Assembly: GCF_001971785.1 (NCBI RefSeq)
Contig: NZ_CP019389.1
Coordinates: 507,001 to 571,000, forward strand
DNA length: 64,000 bases
Direction of reading: 5' to 3'
Origin: Seonamhaeicola sp. S2-3
Lineage (GTDB): Bacteria; Bacteroidota; Bacteroidia; Flavobacteriales; Flavobacteriaceae
Position numbers and translations under genes: made by a program. Positions 14,129-22,922 of this stretch are shown in pieces. Every line of letters starts with the position of its first letter. The first letter of the stretch is position 1. The notes under the pieces were generated by a model that worked only from the letters and a program-made list of their open reading frames with translations, did no database searches and was not told where the DNA came from.

Positions 14129-14158
14129 AAAGCAAGCTATTGCTAACTTGCTTTCTTG
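14129..14158. terminator. Terminator between convergent small genes
   Basis: AAAGCAAG (14129-14136) pairs with CTTGCTTT (14147-14154), with A runs before and TCTT after. It serves the plus-strand gene ending at 14102 and possibly the minus-strand gene ending at 14203. Confidence 0.55.
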
Positions 14159-14202
14159 GTGACTAGAAAATCACTAACCAACCTAAAATCAAAAAAAGAA
14201 AA

Positions 14203-14391
14203 TCAATCTTTTACCTTAAACACTTTTTCTAAAATGGTTTCCATTAAGCACCATTTTGTTATTGAAGACTGCAATAAATTTGCGCCCACAAATGCTGTAA
14301 ACCATAACCAATTTATATTAACCTTAACTGCTAACACTAAACTAATTAACACAAAAGTACCAGCTATAGCTCTAATTAATCTATTTTTCAT
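14203..14391 (-). CDS. DUF2892 small membrane protein
   Basis: The 62-residue protein has two membrane helices (GTFVLISLVLAV and WFTAFVGANLLQSS) followed by TKWCLMETILEK. This matches DUF2892 (YgaP-like transmembrane) proteins, which carry a conserved Cys after the second helix. It lies last in the minus-strand series after the RND pump genes, 12 bp after the PII-like gene. The family is often found near rhodanese and sulfur genes. The exact role is unknown. Confidence 0.7.
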   Translation of the reverse strand: MKNRLIRAIAGTFVLISLVLAVKVNINWLWFTAFVGANLLQSSITKWCLMETILEKVFKVKD

Positions 14392-14403
14392 AATGTTATT
14401 TTT

Positions 14404-14709
14404 TTAAATATATCTTTCTATTGGAACAACAACAGCCCTAAGCGGATTGTTGGTATTTAAACTTTCATTAAAAGTTTCTATGAGTTTAAATAATTCATCT
14501 ATTTTTTCTTCTTTAGCAAATGAAAAGAACATTTCAGAATCTGCTCCACTACTATTACTAGCAAACCAATTTGATGCTATTTTTCCTGAAACAGCGGTTT
14601 TAAATCCTTCAATATCAGAATTACTAAAGTTTTTAATTTCAGCTTGTTTAAATAGCTTTATTACATCTTTTTTGTAAGCATCAACTACTGTTACAATTAC
14701 TAGTTTCAT
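14404..14709 (-). CDS. PII-like small protein associated with an RND pump
   Basis: The 101-residue protein starts MKLVIVTVVDAYKKDVIKLF and ends RAVVVPIERYI, a beta-alpha-beta layout like PII/DUF3240-type ferredoxin-fold proteins. Such small proteins are found next to heavy-metal-type RND pumps in other bacteria. It follows the RND permease gene directly (1-bp overlap at 14709), so it belongs to that operon. A role in sensing or tuning efflux is inference. Confidence 0.5.
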   Translation of the reverse strand: MKLVIVTVVDAYKKDVIKLFKQAEIKNFSNSDIEGFKTAVSGKIASNWFASNSSGADSEMFFSFAKEEKIDELFKLIETFNESLNTNNPLRAVVVPIERYI

Positions 14710-17700
14710 TATTTATAATTTTTACGTTCAATTAAGTAATATACAAGCGGCACAACCAATAGAGTTAATATAGTTGCCGTTATAGTTCCTCCCATTAAGG
14801 ATATAGCTAAACCTTGAAAAATAGGATCAAATAATATTACAAATGCACCAATAACTACCGTTCCTGCTGTTAATAATATTGGTGTGGTTCTTACAGCTCC
14901 AGCTTCTATAACAGCTTGTTTTATAGGTATTCCGTCTTTAAGCCTTAGGTTTACAAAATCTATGAGCAATACCGAGTTCCTAACCATAATTCCTGCTAAA
15001 GCAATCATTCCTATAAACGATGTAGCTGTAAAAAAGGCTCCTAGCATCCAGTGACCTAGTATAATTCCAACCATAGAAAGTGGTATGGCCACCATCATTA
15101 CAATAGGAGCTTTAAAGTTTTGAAACCACCCTACAATAAGCATATATATTATTACAATTACCCCTAAAAAGGCTACACCTAAATCTCTAAATACCTCTAG
15201 TGTAATTTGCCATTCACCATCCCATTTAACGGTATAATCATCTTCAAAATCGGGTTGTTTTATATATAACTCATCCATTTTATAACCTTCGGGCAAGTTT
15301 ATTTCTTTTAATTTATCAGACATTCCTAGAATAGCATAAGCAGGACTTTCTAGCTTACCAGCCATATCTGCCATAACATAAACCACGCGTTTTTGATTTT
15401 TACGGTAAATACTTTTGGCTCTGGTGCGTTCTATTATATTAGTTAAATCGCCTACACTTACCATATTTCCGTTACTTGATTTTACTTGTAGTTGAGAAAT
15501 ATCACTAAGTGTAGATTTCTCTTTTTCATCTAAAGCCAACACTATACCTACTTGTTCTGAGGCATCTTCGTCATACAAAGTTGAAATAGCATTTTCTGCC
15601 ATAGCTAAATTCATTGTATAAACAATTTGCTGTGGCGCAACACCATACAACATGGCTTTTTCCTTATCAACTACAAACTCATATTCGGTTTGATTGTCTT
15701 CAACCATCCAATCTATATCAACAACATCCTGTGTGTTTTTTAATATATTTTGAACTTCATTTGCAACCTCAATTTGCTTATCATAATCGGGTCCGTAAAC
15801 CTCAGCAACAATAGTAGACATTACCGGTGGCCCTGGTGGTACTTCAACAATTTTTACATTAGCATTAAATTTTGAAGCTATTTTTTGAATATCTGGTCTC
15901 AACAATTTTGCAATGTCATGACTTTGTTCAGACCTATCATGTTTATCGGTTAAATTCACTTGAATATCTGCCATATTACTACCACCTCTCAAATCATAAT
16001 GACGTACCAAACCATTAAATGTAATAGGGGCTGAAGTCCCTACGTAACTTTGATAATTAACAACTTCTGGACGCGTAGACAGATATTGGGCTATTTCTTT
16101 AGTAACAACCGCTGTACGTTCTAGTGTGGTTCCTTCTGGCATATCAATAACCACCTGAAATTCATTTTTATTATCAAAAGGTAGCATTTTTACCGCAACC
16201 GATTTGGTAAAAAACATAGATAATGACCCTAAAAGCAACACAATGGTTACACCTAAAAACAACCAACGTTTCTTTTTATTCTCAATTAATGGACGCTCAA
16301 ACTTTTCATACATTTTGTAGATGAAAGTATCTTCCATATTTTTTTCTTTTTTAACCTCTCCCTTTTTATCCTTCTCTCTTAAGAATAAATATCCTAAATA
16401 CGGAGTAATAGTTAAAGCTACAAACAACGATAATAACATAGCTATAGAGGCTCCAATTGGCATTGGACTCATATAGGGTCCCATTAAGCCAGATACAAAT
16501 GCCATTGGTAATACGGAAGCTATTACGGTAAATGTTGCTAGTATAGTTGGGTTACCAACTTCATTTATAGCATATAAAGCAGCATCTTTAAAAGGTAATT
16601 TTTTCATTTTAAAATGCCTATGCATATTTTCTGCTATAATTATGGAATCATCAACTACAATTCCTGTTACAAATACTAAGGCAAACAATGTAATTCTGTT
16701 AAGTGTATAATCTAGCATATAGTAACTTAACAGTGTTAAAGCAAATGTGATAGGTACTGATAAAAATACCACTAAACCACCACGCCAACCCATGGCTAGC
16801 ATTACAACAAAAGTTACAGCAATAATAGCTCCTATAAGATGCATTAAGAGTTCTGATACTTTTTGCGAAGCGGTTTCTCCGTAGTTTCTGGTAATCTCAA
16901 CATGCACATCATTAGGAATTAAAGTAGCTTTTAAATGCTCTACTTTTTCTAGAATGATGTCTGATATTTTCATAGCATCGGCTCCTTTTCGCTTTGCGAT
17001 AGACAACGTAACTGCTGGATATTCTGATTGAAAAGTAGCAGATTTCTCGCTAGCTTTTCCAAAACCTAAAGACACATAGTTTTTTGGTAACTCTGGACCA
17101 TTAACTACGTTAGCCACTTGTTTTAAATAGATGGGTTGGTTTTGCTGAACGCCTACCACTAGGTTTTCAACATCTTCAATGGTTTCTAAAAACCTACCTG
17201 TATTTACTATATATTCTGTATCATTTCTCTTAAAAGTTCCTGCACTAAGTTGTTGATTATTGGCGTTAATCATTTTAGAAACCGACAAAAAATCTAAACC
17301 ACTAGCCGCTAATTTATCTTTATCTAAAACAACACGTAACTCTCGGTCTCTCCCTCCTATTTTTTGAGTTATTGAAACATCATTAATCTTTTTAATTTCG
17401 TTATTTAACTCATTAGCAATTTGTTTTAACTGGAAATCATCATAATTTTCGCTCCATAAGGTTAACCCAAGCATAGGTACATCATCAATAGCCCGTGTTT
17501 TTATTAATGGCATGGTTACACCTTTGGGCATAATATCCATATGGCGATTGATTTCGTTATAAAGTTTAACAAAAGAACGCTCTATATCTTCTCCTACATA
17601 AAATTGAACAATTACCATTCCTTGTTCTTTCATAGATGTAGAATAGACGTATTCAACGCCTTTAATGTTTGACAAAAGTTTCTCTAAAGGCTTAATAACT

Positions 17701-17900
17701 CTGCTCTCTACTTCTGTTGGGCTTGCTCCTGGATAACCTACAAATATGTCTGCCATAGGCACATCAATTTGAGGTTCTTCTTCTCTAGGAATTAAAAACG
17801 AACTGTATACCCCAATGACCATAAATACAATCATGAGTAATACGGTAAGTTTAGATCCTATAAAGCCTTTGGCTATTTTTCCTGCTAATCCTTCTTTCAT
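14709..17900 (-). CDS. RND efflux permease (AcrB/CzcA superfamily)
   Basis: The 1063-residue inner-membrane pump has TM1 at residues 17-36, periplasmic porter domains, the TM4 proton-relay motif GIVVDDSI (413-420, Asp417 and Asp418) and a second homologous half ending in multiple TM helices. Its substrate is not readable from sequence. It is encoded after its adaptor (8 bp apart) and outer-membrane channel in one minus-strand operon, which can span the whole envelope. The neighbouring PII-like gene resembles arrangements seen for metal or anion pumps. No TetR regulator is beside it; a Crp/Fnr-like site precedes the operon. Confidence 0.9.
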   Translation of the reverse strand: MKEGLAGKIAKGFIGSKLTVLLMIVFMVIGVYSSFLIPREEEPQIDVPMADIFVGYPGASPTEVESRVIKPLEKLLSNIKGVEYVYSTSMKEQGMVIVQFYVGEDIERSFVKLYNEINRHMDIMPKGVTMPLIKTRAIDDVPMLGLTLWSENYDDFQLKQIANELNNEIKKINDVSITQKIGGRDRELRVVLDKDKLAASGLDFLSVSKMINANNQQLSAGTFKRNDTEYIVNTGRFLETIEDVENLVVGVQQNQPIYLKQVANVVNGPELPKNYVSLGFGKASEKSATFQSEYPAVTLSIAKRKGADAMKISDIILEKVEHLKATLIPNDVHVEITRNYGETASQKVSELLMHLIGAIIAVTFVVMLAMGWRGGLVVFLSVPITFALTLLSYYMLDYTLNRITLFALVFVTGIVVDDSIIIAENMHRHFKMKKLPFKDAALYAINEVGNPTILATFTVIASVLPMAFVSGLMGPYMSPMPIGASIAMLLSLFVALTITPYLGYLFLREKDKKGEVKKEKNMEDTFIYKMYEKFERPLIENKKKRWLFLGVTIVLLLGSLSMFFTKSVAVKMLPFDNKNEFQVVIDMPEGTTLERTAVVTKEIAQYLSTRPEVVNYQSYVGTSAPITFNGLVRHYDLRGGSNMADIQVNLTDKHDRSEQSHDIAKLLRPDIQKIASKFNANVKIVEVPPGPPVMSTIVAEVYGPDYDKQIEVANEVQNILKNTQDVVDIDWMVEDNQTEYEFVVDKEKAMLYGVAPQQIVYTMNLAMAENAISTLYDEDASEQVGIVLALDEKEKSTLSDISQLQVKSSNGNMVSVGDLTNIIERTRAKSIYRKNQKRVVYVMADMAGKLESPAYAILGMSDKLKEINLPEGYKMDELYIKQPDFEDDYTVKWDGEWQITLEVFRDLGVAFLGVIVIIYMLIVGWFQNFKAPIVMMVAIPLSMVGIILGHWMLGAFFTATSFIGMIALAGIMVRNSVLLIDFVNLRLKDGIPIKQAVIEAGAVRTTPILLTAGTVVIGAFVILFDPIFQGLAISLMGGTITATILTLLVVPLVYYLIERKNYK

Positions 17901-17908
17901 AATTTTTG

Positions 17909-18997
17909 TTATTGAACTGTTACTTTAGCACCATTAAACAACTTAGCATCAGAATCAATGATATAGCTTTCGTTAGCATTTAAACCAGAAAGCACTTCTA
18001 CTTTATCACCTTGCGTTCTTCCTAACCTTAACCAACGTAATATTGCCGTATTGGTTTGACTAACAGTATAAACACCAGATAATTCGCCTTTGTTAACTAA
18101 TGCTGATATAGGAATTAACACAGTACTAGATAGATTAGATTTTTCTACAGGGAACTGTACCGTTGCAAACATGCCTGAAAGCAATTTAACATCAGACTTC
18201 TCTAGTAGTATTTTTACCAAATATTGTCCACCTGTATTTTTAGCAGAAGAACTAACTTCTGTAACTTCACCATTTACCGTTTGGTTTAAAGATTTTATTT
18301 GAACTGCTACTTTAGCCCCATTTTTAATTTGTGAAATCTCTGTTTCTGGCACCATAGCCATTACCTGAAACTTCCCAGGAGATTCTACCTCTATTAAAGG
18401 CATTCCTGGGTTTGCCATATCTCCTTCATTAATAAATTTATTGCTTACTACCCCGCTAAAAGGCGCTCTAATATTAGCGTAACTAAATTGAGCCTGCACT
18501 TCTTTTTTCATTTCATTAGCCGCCTTTAATCTTGCTTTTGACATGTTATAATTGGCCGTAATATCATCTAGCTCTTTTTGAGAAGCACTGTTCTCATTAA
18601 ATAAGTTTTTATACCTGTTATAATCTTTTTCAGCATTATTAAAAGCTGCTTCAGCCTCTGTTACTTTAGCATTTACTTGCGCCAATTTTGCAGATAAATC
18701 TGTGTTATTTACACTAAGTAATAACTGTCCTTTTTTTACTTTATCTCCTACTTTAACATAAATTTTGTTAACATAGCCCATCATTCTAGTGCTAAGGTTG
18801 GAACTATTAACTGCTTGAACTTTTCCGCTAACTGCTAAAAAAGGATTATTGCCATTTGTACTAACTTGTTCTACCTTAACTTTTATTGCTGGCGCGTCAT
18901 TTTCTACTGTATTTTTTTTATCACTACCACAGCTTGTAGCTAGTGAAAAAGTAAAAATAAGCGTGTATAGAAATAGTATTTTTTTCATTTGATTCAT
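17909..18997 (-). CDS. RND periplasmic adaptor (membrane fusion lipoprotein)
   Basis: The 362-residue lipoprotein has the lipobox LATSC (Cys23), a barrel-sandwich/lipoyl half (GKVQAVNSSNLSTRMMGYV, KVGDKVKKGQLLL), a long helical hairpin (residues about 100-165), and a beta-barrel domain (FSYANIRAPFSGVV, VNEGD-like INEGDMANPG). It links the RND pump to TolC. Its ATG shares bases with the tolC stop (TAATG), showing coupling. An internal Met at residue 4 is an equally good start. Confidence 0.88.
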   Translation of the reverse strand: MNQMKKILFLYTLIFTFSLATSCGSDKKNTVENDAPAIKVKVEQVSTNGNNPFLAVSGKVQAVNSSNLSTRMMGYVNKIYVKVGDKVKKGQLLLSVNNTDLSAKLAQVNAKVTEAEAAFNNAEKDYNRYKNLFNENSASQKELDDITANYNMSKARLKAANEMKKEVQAQFSYANIRAPFSGVVSNKFINEGDMANPGMPLIEVESPGKFQVMAMVPETEISQIKNGAKVAVQIKSLNQTVNGEVTEVSSSAKNTGGQYLVKILLEKSDVKLLSGMFATVQFPVEKSNLSSTVLIPISALVNKGELSGVYTVSQTNTAILRWLRLGRTQGDKVEVLSGLNANESYIIDSDAKLFNGAKVTVQ

Positions 18998-20310
18998 TAT
19001 TCTTTAGTTAAAAATTTAAGGTATGCTTGAGCATAATTGTACTCAAAAATGGTTTGATAATATTCTAATTGTTTTTGTGCATAATTTGTTTCTGCCAACA
19101 ATAAATCTGATGTTTTTTCTAGTCCCTCTTTAAATCTATTAGTAATGATTCTTAGAGATTCTTGAGATTGTTGTAATGCAAGTGTTGTTAAATCTAACTT
19201 GTTTTTAGCATCAATAAATAGGCGTTTTGCCTTGTTTAATTCTAGATTACTTTTTGCTACATATTGTGTGTATTCTAGTCTAGATTTTTCGTATGCTGCT
19301 TTACTTTTTTGTGCTTTAGCAAATCGTTTAGACCCTTGAAAAATGTCCCAACTTAATTGGGCTCCAAACAAATACCCATTAGCTCCTGTTTGAAAAATTT
19401 CATCATCATATAATTCATAACTCCCAAATGCATTTAACTTTGGTAAAAAAGACATTTTATCTGCCTTGTTTACCGCTTTGTAGGCATTAGTTGCTAAAGC
19501 CATAGCTTTAATATCTGGTCTGTTTTCTGATATTGATTCTTTAGCCATTTGAAAATTAGTTACTGTTAAACTATCTGACGGTAAGTAAACCACATAGGAA
19601 GCATCATTCAACAGAAACGATAAATAATCTGAGGCATTTTTAACATTGCTTTTGGCTGTTTGCAATTGGTTTTTAACCTCTGTAACTCTAACCTCCACTT
19701 TTAAAACATCGGCTCTTTGTAAATAACCCTGTTTAAAATTATCATCAGCTAATTTCTTATTTGCATTCGCTGCTTTTAAGGCCTTTTCTAAAACCTCAAC
19801 AGCTTTGTAAGCTAGCTGTAATTGCATGTATGCTTTTTCTACTTCAAACTCTAAATACTCTGAAGTTCTTTCTTTCTTTAAAGCGGTTGCTTCCATTTTA
19901 GATTTTGCCGCTTTACGTTGATAAAAACCATCTAGATTTATTAAGGGTTGTTGTATTTCTAGTTTGGTTGCAAAATTTTCTATTTGTGAAGGATCATTTA
20001 ATAAATCTGTATTAAAATCGTTTTGGGTTAAAATTTCCTGATTTAATTTAGAGCCAAAAGCCATTAAAGGGTTAGTGGTAGCCATACCAGTATGACTTAC
20101 CGTAATGTTGGGTAGAAAAACCGCATTGGTTTGTCTGTAATCTGCTCTTGCCTGTTTAAATTCTTCTTCAGAAATTTTTAAATCTATATTCTTTTCTGAA
20201 ACAATATGTAACACTTCTTCTTTTGAGATAGAAATTACTTCTTGAGCGTTTAAAGTGAATACTGTTGTTAGTAGCAACACTGTAATAATATAATATATGC
20301 TTTGTTTCAT
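18997..20310 (-). CDS. TolC-family outer-membrane efflux protein
   Basis: The 437-residue protein has a signal peptide (to about residue 22, ALNAQ-type end) and two repeats of the outer-membrane efflux fold with long helices and periodic Ala/Lys/Glu. It is the exit duct of the tripartite pump encoded downstream. It is first in the operon. A TAAATTTG -7 element lies at 20330-20337 and a GTAAC-N4-GTTAC dyad at 20360-20373. Confidence 0.88.
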   Translation of the reverse strand: MKQSIYYIITVLLLTTVFTLNAQEVISISKEEVLHIVSEKNIDLKISEEEFKQARADYRQTNAVFLPNITVSHTGMATTNPLMAFGSKLNQEILTQNDFNTDLLNDPSQIENFATKLEIQQPLINLDGFYQRKAAKSKMEATALKKERTSEYLEFEVEKAYMQLQLAYKAVEVLEKALKAANANKKLADDNFKQGYLQRADVLKVEVRVTEVKNQLQTAKSNVKNASDYLSFLLNDASYVVYLPSDSLTVTNFQMAKESISENRPDIKAMALATNAYKAVNKADKMSFLPKLNAFGSYELYDDEIFQTGANGYLFGAQLSWDIFQGSKRFAKAQKSKAAYEKSRLEYTQYVAKSNLELNKAKRLFIDAKNKLDLTTLALQQSQESLRIITNRFKEGLEKTSDLLLAETNYAQKQLEYYQTIFEYNYAQAYLKFLTKE

Positions 20311-20329
20311 TAGTATTATTTGTTTGGTG

Positions 20330-20373
20330 CAAATTTAAACTAGCTTAGTGCAGATGTTTGTAACATAGGTTAC
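20330..20373 (-). promoter_or_regulatory. tolC promoter with Crp/Fnr-like dyad
   Basis: On the minus strand, TAAATTTG (20330-20337) fits the Bacteroidota -7 element. The inverted repeat GTAAC-ATAG-GTTAC (20360-20373) is centred 33 bp upstream of the -7 centre, which puts it near -41.5 from the expected start, the class II activator position of Crp/Fnr proteins. The same dyad at nearly the same distance precedes the cytochrome gene at 20964. Confidence 0.55.
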
Positions 20374-20493
20374 TCTCATATTTAAGTATCAATTATTATT
20401 AAAGAAAAAGCACTTAAAAAATTAAGCACTTTTAACTGTCAACACAAAGACACAACGTCTTAATTGATACTATTTAATAGTTTAGTTTGGGTT

Positions 20494-20964
20494 TTAACTT
20501 TGTTTACGTTTGTGCATTGGAAACCCTTTTCTTTTTTCTTCGTTATAATGATTTTCAAACCATTCTGGTTGGTCTATATCATTATCATATAAATAATCTG
20601 AAATGAGATTTAAATTTTCTTTAGTAATTGATAATTTTGGCATTACACCAAATCTTTTAACAGCACCATACATTTTTGCATTACCTTCTGTTGGGTTGTT
20701 AAACCAATTTTGGATGCTTTTAACAAATTCTTCTTTTGTAGTACTAGAAGAAGCATAGCGTTTTTTAACTGCAATCATTGGTGGTGCTAATCGGTTATCA
20801 TGATTTGCTGTTGCGCTATGACAAATGATACATTGAGTTTCCATTAGGTTTTTCCCAGGATGTATCTCTTTAGAAACACCATCATTAATTGAATATGATG
20901 ACCTTTTTATTTGCTGACAACTAAATAAAACAGAAACAAATAAAAAGTAAATAAGTCCTTTCAT
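20494..20964 (-). CDS. Lipoprotein cytochrome c
   Basis: The 156-residue protein has a lipobox LFSC (Cys16), one haem-binding motif CIICH (45-49) and a later Met in RFGVMPKL that could be the sixth ligand, with a helical end as in class I cytochromes. It is anchored at the membrane facing the periplasm and should carry single electrons. It lies upstream of the RND operon, in the same direction but with its own promoter. The partner enzyme is not in the window. Confidence 0.8.
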   Translation of the reverse strand: MKGLIYFLFVSVLFSCQQIKRSSYSINDGVSKEIHPGKNLMETQCIICHSATANHDNRLAPPMIAVKKRYASSSTTKEEFVKSIQNWFNNPTEGNAKMYGAVKRFGVMPKLSITKENLNLISDYLYDNDIDQPEWFENHYNEEKRKGFPMHKRKQS

Positions 20965-20983
20965 TATGAATACTTTACACAGT

Positions 20984-21026
20984 TAAAAGTACCATTAAAA
21001 AAAGCGCTTTAAGTAACATTTGTTAC
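20984..21026 (-). promoter_or_regulatory. Cytochrome c promoter with Crp/Fnr-like dyad
   Basis: On the minus strand, TACTTTTA (20984-20991) is a one-mismatch -7 element. GTAAC-ATTT-GTTAC (21013-21026) is centred 32 bp upstream, matching the arrangement in front of tolC. The repeat of both motif and spacing supports a shared Crp/Fnr-family activator. Confidence 0.5.
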
Positions 21027-21043
21027 ATAATAAAAATAAAGAA

Positions 21044-21083
21044 AAAACCACTTTTTCTCTAACTAGAAAAGAAGTGGTTTTCT
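21044..21083 (-). terminator. Terminator after the sugar symporter gene
   Basis: AAAACCACTT pairs with AAGTGGTTTT, extended by TTCT/AGAA, and on the minus strand is followed by a T-rich run. It ends the symporter transcript before the cytochrome promoter. Confidence 0.65.
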
Positions 21084-21111
21084 CTTAAAAAAAGAAGTTA
21101 TACTAATACTT

Positions 21112-22773
21112 TTACCAGAAAATAGCGTACAATACAGCTAAAATAATCATGACAACAAATGACCCTACATTAAATAAAGGGGTGGTTTTAAATAAGCCTT
21201 TGGTTAAAGGAATTCCTTTAGGATCATCAGCTCCTTTAGTTTCAATATTACTTAAAATCATAATGATTGCCATTGAAAGTAATGTTGTTAGTCCCATTTG
21301 ATGCATCCAAGGTGCTAACCATTCAAAAGGCTCCACGTGCTTTGGTAAAACTTTAAGCACTAATGCCACTGGAATAGATAAAATAGCTCCCCAAATAGCC
21401 GCTTTGTTTGTGGTTTTCTTCCAGAATAGTCCCAGTAAAAATACCGCTAAAATTCCAGGGCTTACTAAGCCTGTATATTCTTGAATATATTGAAATGCCT
21501 GATCTAAACCATCTAAAAGTGGCGCAACCAATACCGCTATTAACAAAGCCACTGCAGCCGTTAACCTTCCTACATTTACAGTTTTTTTATCTCCAGCTTC
21601 TTTATTAAAATACTGCTTATAAATATCCATAGTAAATATGGTTGACGTAGAATTTAACATAGAAGCTAAAGACGATACAATAGCAGCGGCTAATGCTGCA
21701 AAAGCAACACCTTTAAGTCCGGTTGGTAAAAACTGGAGTAACCAAGGATACGCTCTATCTGCCTGATTTAATGATGGTGTATTTAACATGCCTACCTCCC
21801 CTAAACTTGCCATAATCTCAGGATCATTAACCATTACATAGGCAGCAATACCAGGAATTACAACAATTAAAGGAATAAGTAATTTTAAAAATGCAGCCAA
21901 TAGTATGCCCTTTTGAGATTCTTTTAATGACTTAGCCGCTAAGGTTCTTTGAATAATATACTGATTAAAACCCCAGTAATATAAATTAGCTACCCACAAA
22001 CCACCTACTAACACCCAAATACCAGGTAAATCTATATAATTACCATTTGCACTTCCATCGCTATTAAATTCTTCTAGCACCATATGGAATTTTTCTGGTG
22101 CCGCATCCCATACCTTGTAAAAACCAGCCATAATACCCTCGCCACCAGACACCGTATTTAAAGCTAAATAGGTTGTTACCAAACCACCTAACACCAAAAA
22201 CACTACTTGTATAACATCTGTCCAAGCTACTGCCGATAAACAACCGTAAAGAGAGTATGCTGCTGCAAACAATGCTAAACCTATTATGGCATACATCATA
22301 TCTATACCCATAATAGTTTCAATAGCTAAACCTCCTAAATACAATACAGAAGTTAAGTTCACAAATACATAAAGCCCTAACCAAAAAACAGCCAATATTG
22401 TTTTTAAATTAGTAGAGAAACGTTTTTCTACAAACTCTGGAATAGTGTATAACCCTTTTTCAATAAAAATTGGTAAAAAATATTTTCCAACAATAATTAG
22501 TGTTAGTGCCGCCATCCATTCGTAAGATGCTATAGCTAAACCAATTGCAAAGCCAGAACCAGACATACCTATAAACTGTTCTGCAGAAATATTAGCTGCA
22601 ATTAAAGATGCGCCTATAGCCCACCATGGTAACGATTTACTTGCTAAAAAATAATCTTCAGCATTTTTTTGATGTCCTTCTTTATCTCTAGACACCCACA
22701 AACCTACTCCTAAAATAAGAATAGCGTAAGCAATAAAAACTACATAATCCCATGTATCAAATCCCGCAGTCAT
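21112..22773 (-). CDS. Na+/sugar symporter (SSS family, SGLT-like)
   Basis: The 553-residue membrane protein has about 14 helices and SSS signatures such as ANISAEQFIGMSGSGFA near residue 60 and SLASMLNSTSTIFTMDIYK near residue 370. It resembles bacterial SGLT-type galactose/glucose transporters. It is divergent from the galactose regulator and genes, so galactose or a galactoside is the likely substrate (inference from context). The two start codons are 148 bp apart and share a regulatory region. Confidence 0.85.
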   Translation of the reverse strand: MTAGFDTWDYVVFIAYAILILGVGLWVSRDKEGHQKNAEDYFLASKSLPWWAIGASLIAANISAEQFIGMSGSGFAIGLAIASYEWMAALTLIIVGKYFLPIFIEKGLYTIPEFVEKRFSTNLKTILAVFWLGLYVFVNLTSVLYLGGLAIETIMGIDMMYAIIGLALFAAAYSLYGCLSAVAWTDVIQVVFLVLGGLVTTYLALNTVSGGEGIMAGFYKVWDAAPEKFHMVLEEFNSDGSANGNYIDLPGIWVLVGGLWVANLYYWGFNQYIIQRTLAAKSLKESQKGILLAAFLKLLIPLIVVIPGIAAYVMVNDPEIMASLGEVGMLNTPSLNQADRAYPWLLQFLPTGLKGVAFAALAAAIVSSLASMLNSTSTIFTMDIYKQYFNKEAGDKKTVNVGRLTAAVALLIAVLVAPLLDGLDQAFQYIQEYTGLVSPGILAVFLLGLFWKKTTNKAAIWGAILSIPVALVLKVLPKHVEPFEWLAPWMHQMGLTTLLSMAIIMILSNIETKGADDPKGIPLTKGLFKTTPLFNVGSFVVMIILAVLYAIFW

Positions 22774-22867
22774 AATAAAATATTTAGTTATTTGTTGGTT
22801 TTAAAGTTAATCAAATATATAAATTTAATAATATATCACATCAAATTTTAAGTAAAAAAAAACAAAC

Positions 22868-22922
22868 TAGTAGGGTTTAGTAGGTTTTTGTTGTTATTTT
22901 TATATATTTGTAAATACTACTA
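22868..22922 (+). promoter_or_regulatory. Promoter and TAGTAGG operator of the galactose regulator
   Basis: TATATTTG (22903-22910) is a perfect TAnnTTTG -7 element, 12 bp from the ATG. Two direct copies of TAGTAGG (22869 and 22879, 10 bp apart) lie upstream, and the inverse CTACTA follows at 22916-22922. These are likely binding sites for the GntR/LacI-type regulator encoded next (inference). Confidence 0.5.

Noticed and set aside
20405..20433. Hairpin terminator after the cytochrome gene
   Set aside because: The two halves are partly a direct repeat (AAGCACTTA) and pair with two central mismatches; not convincing.
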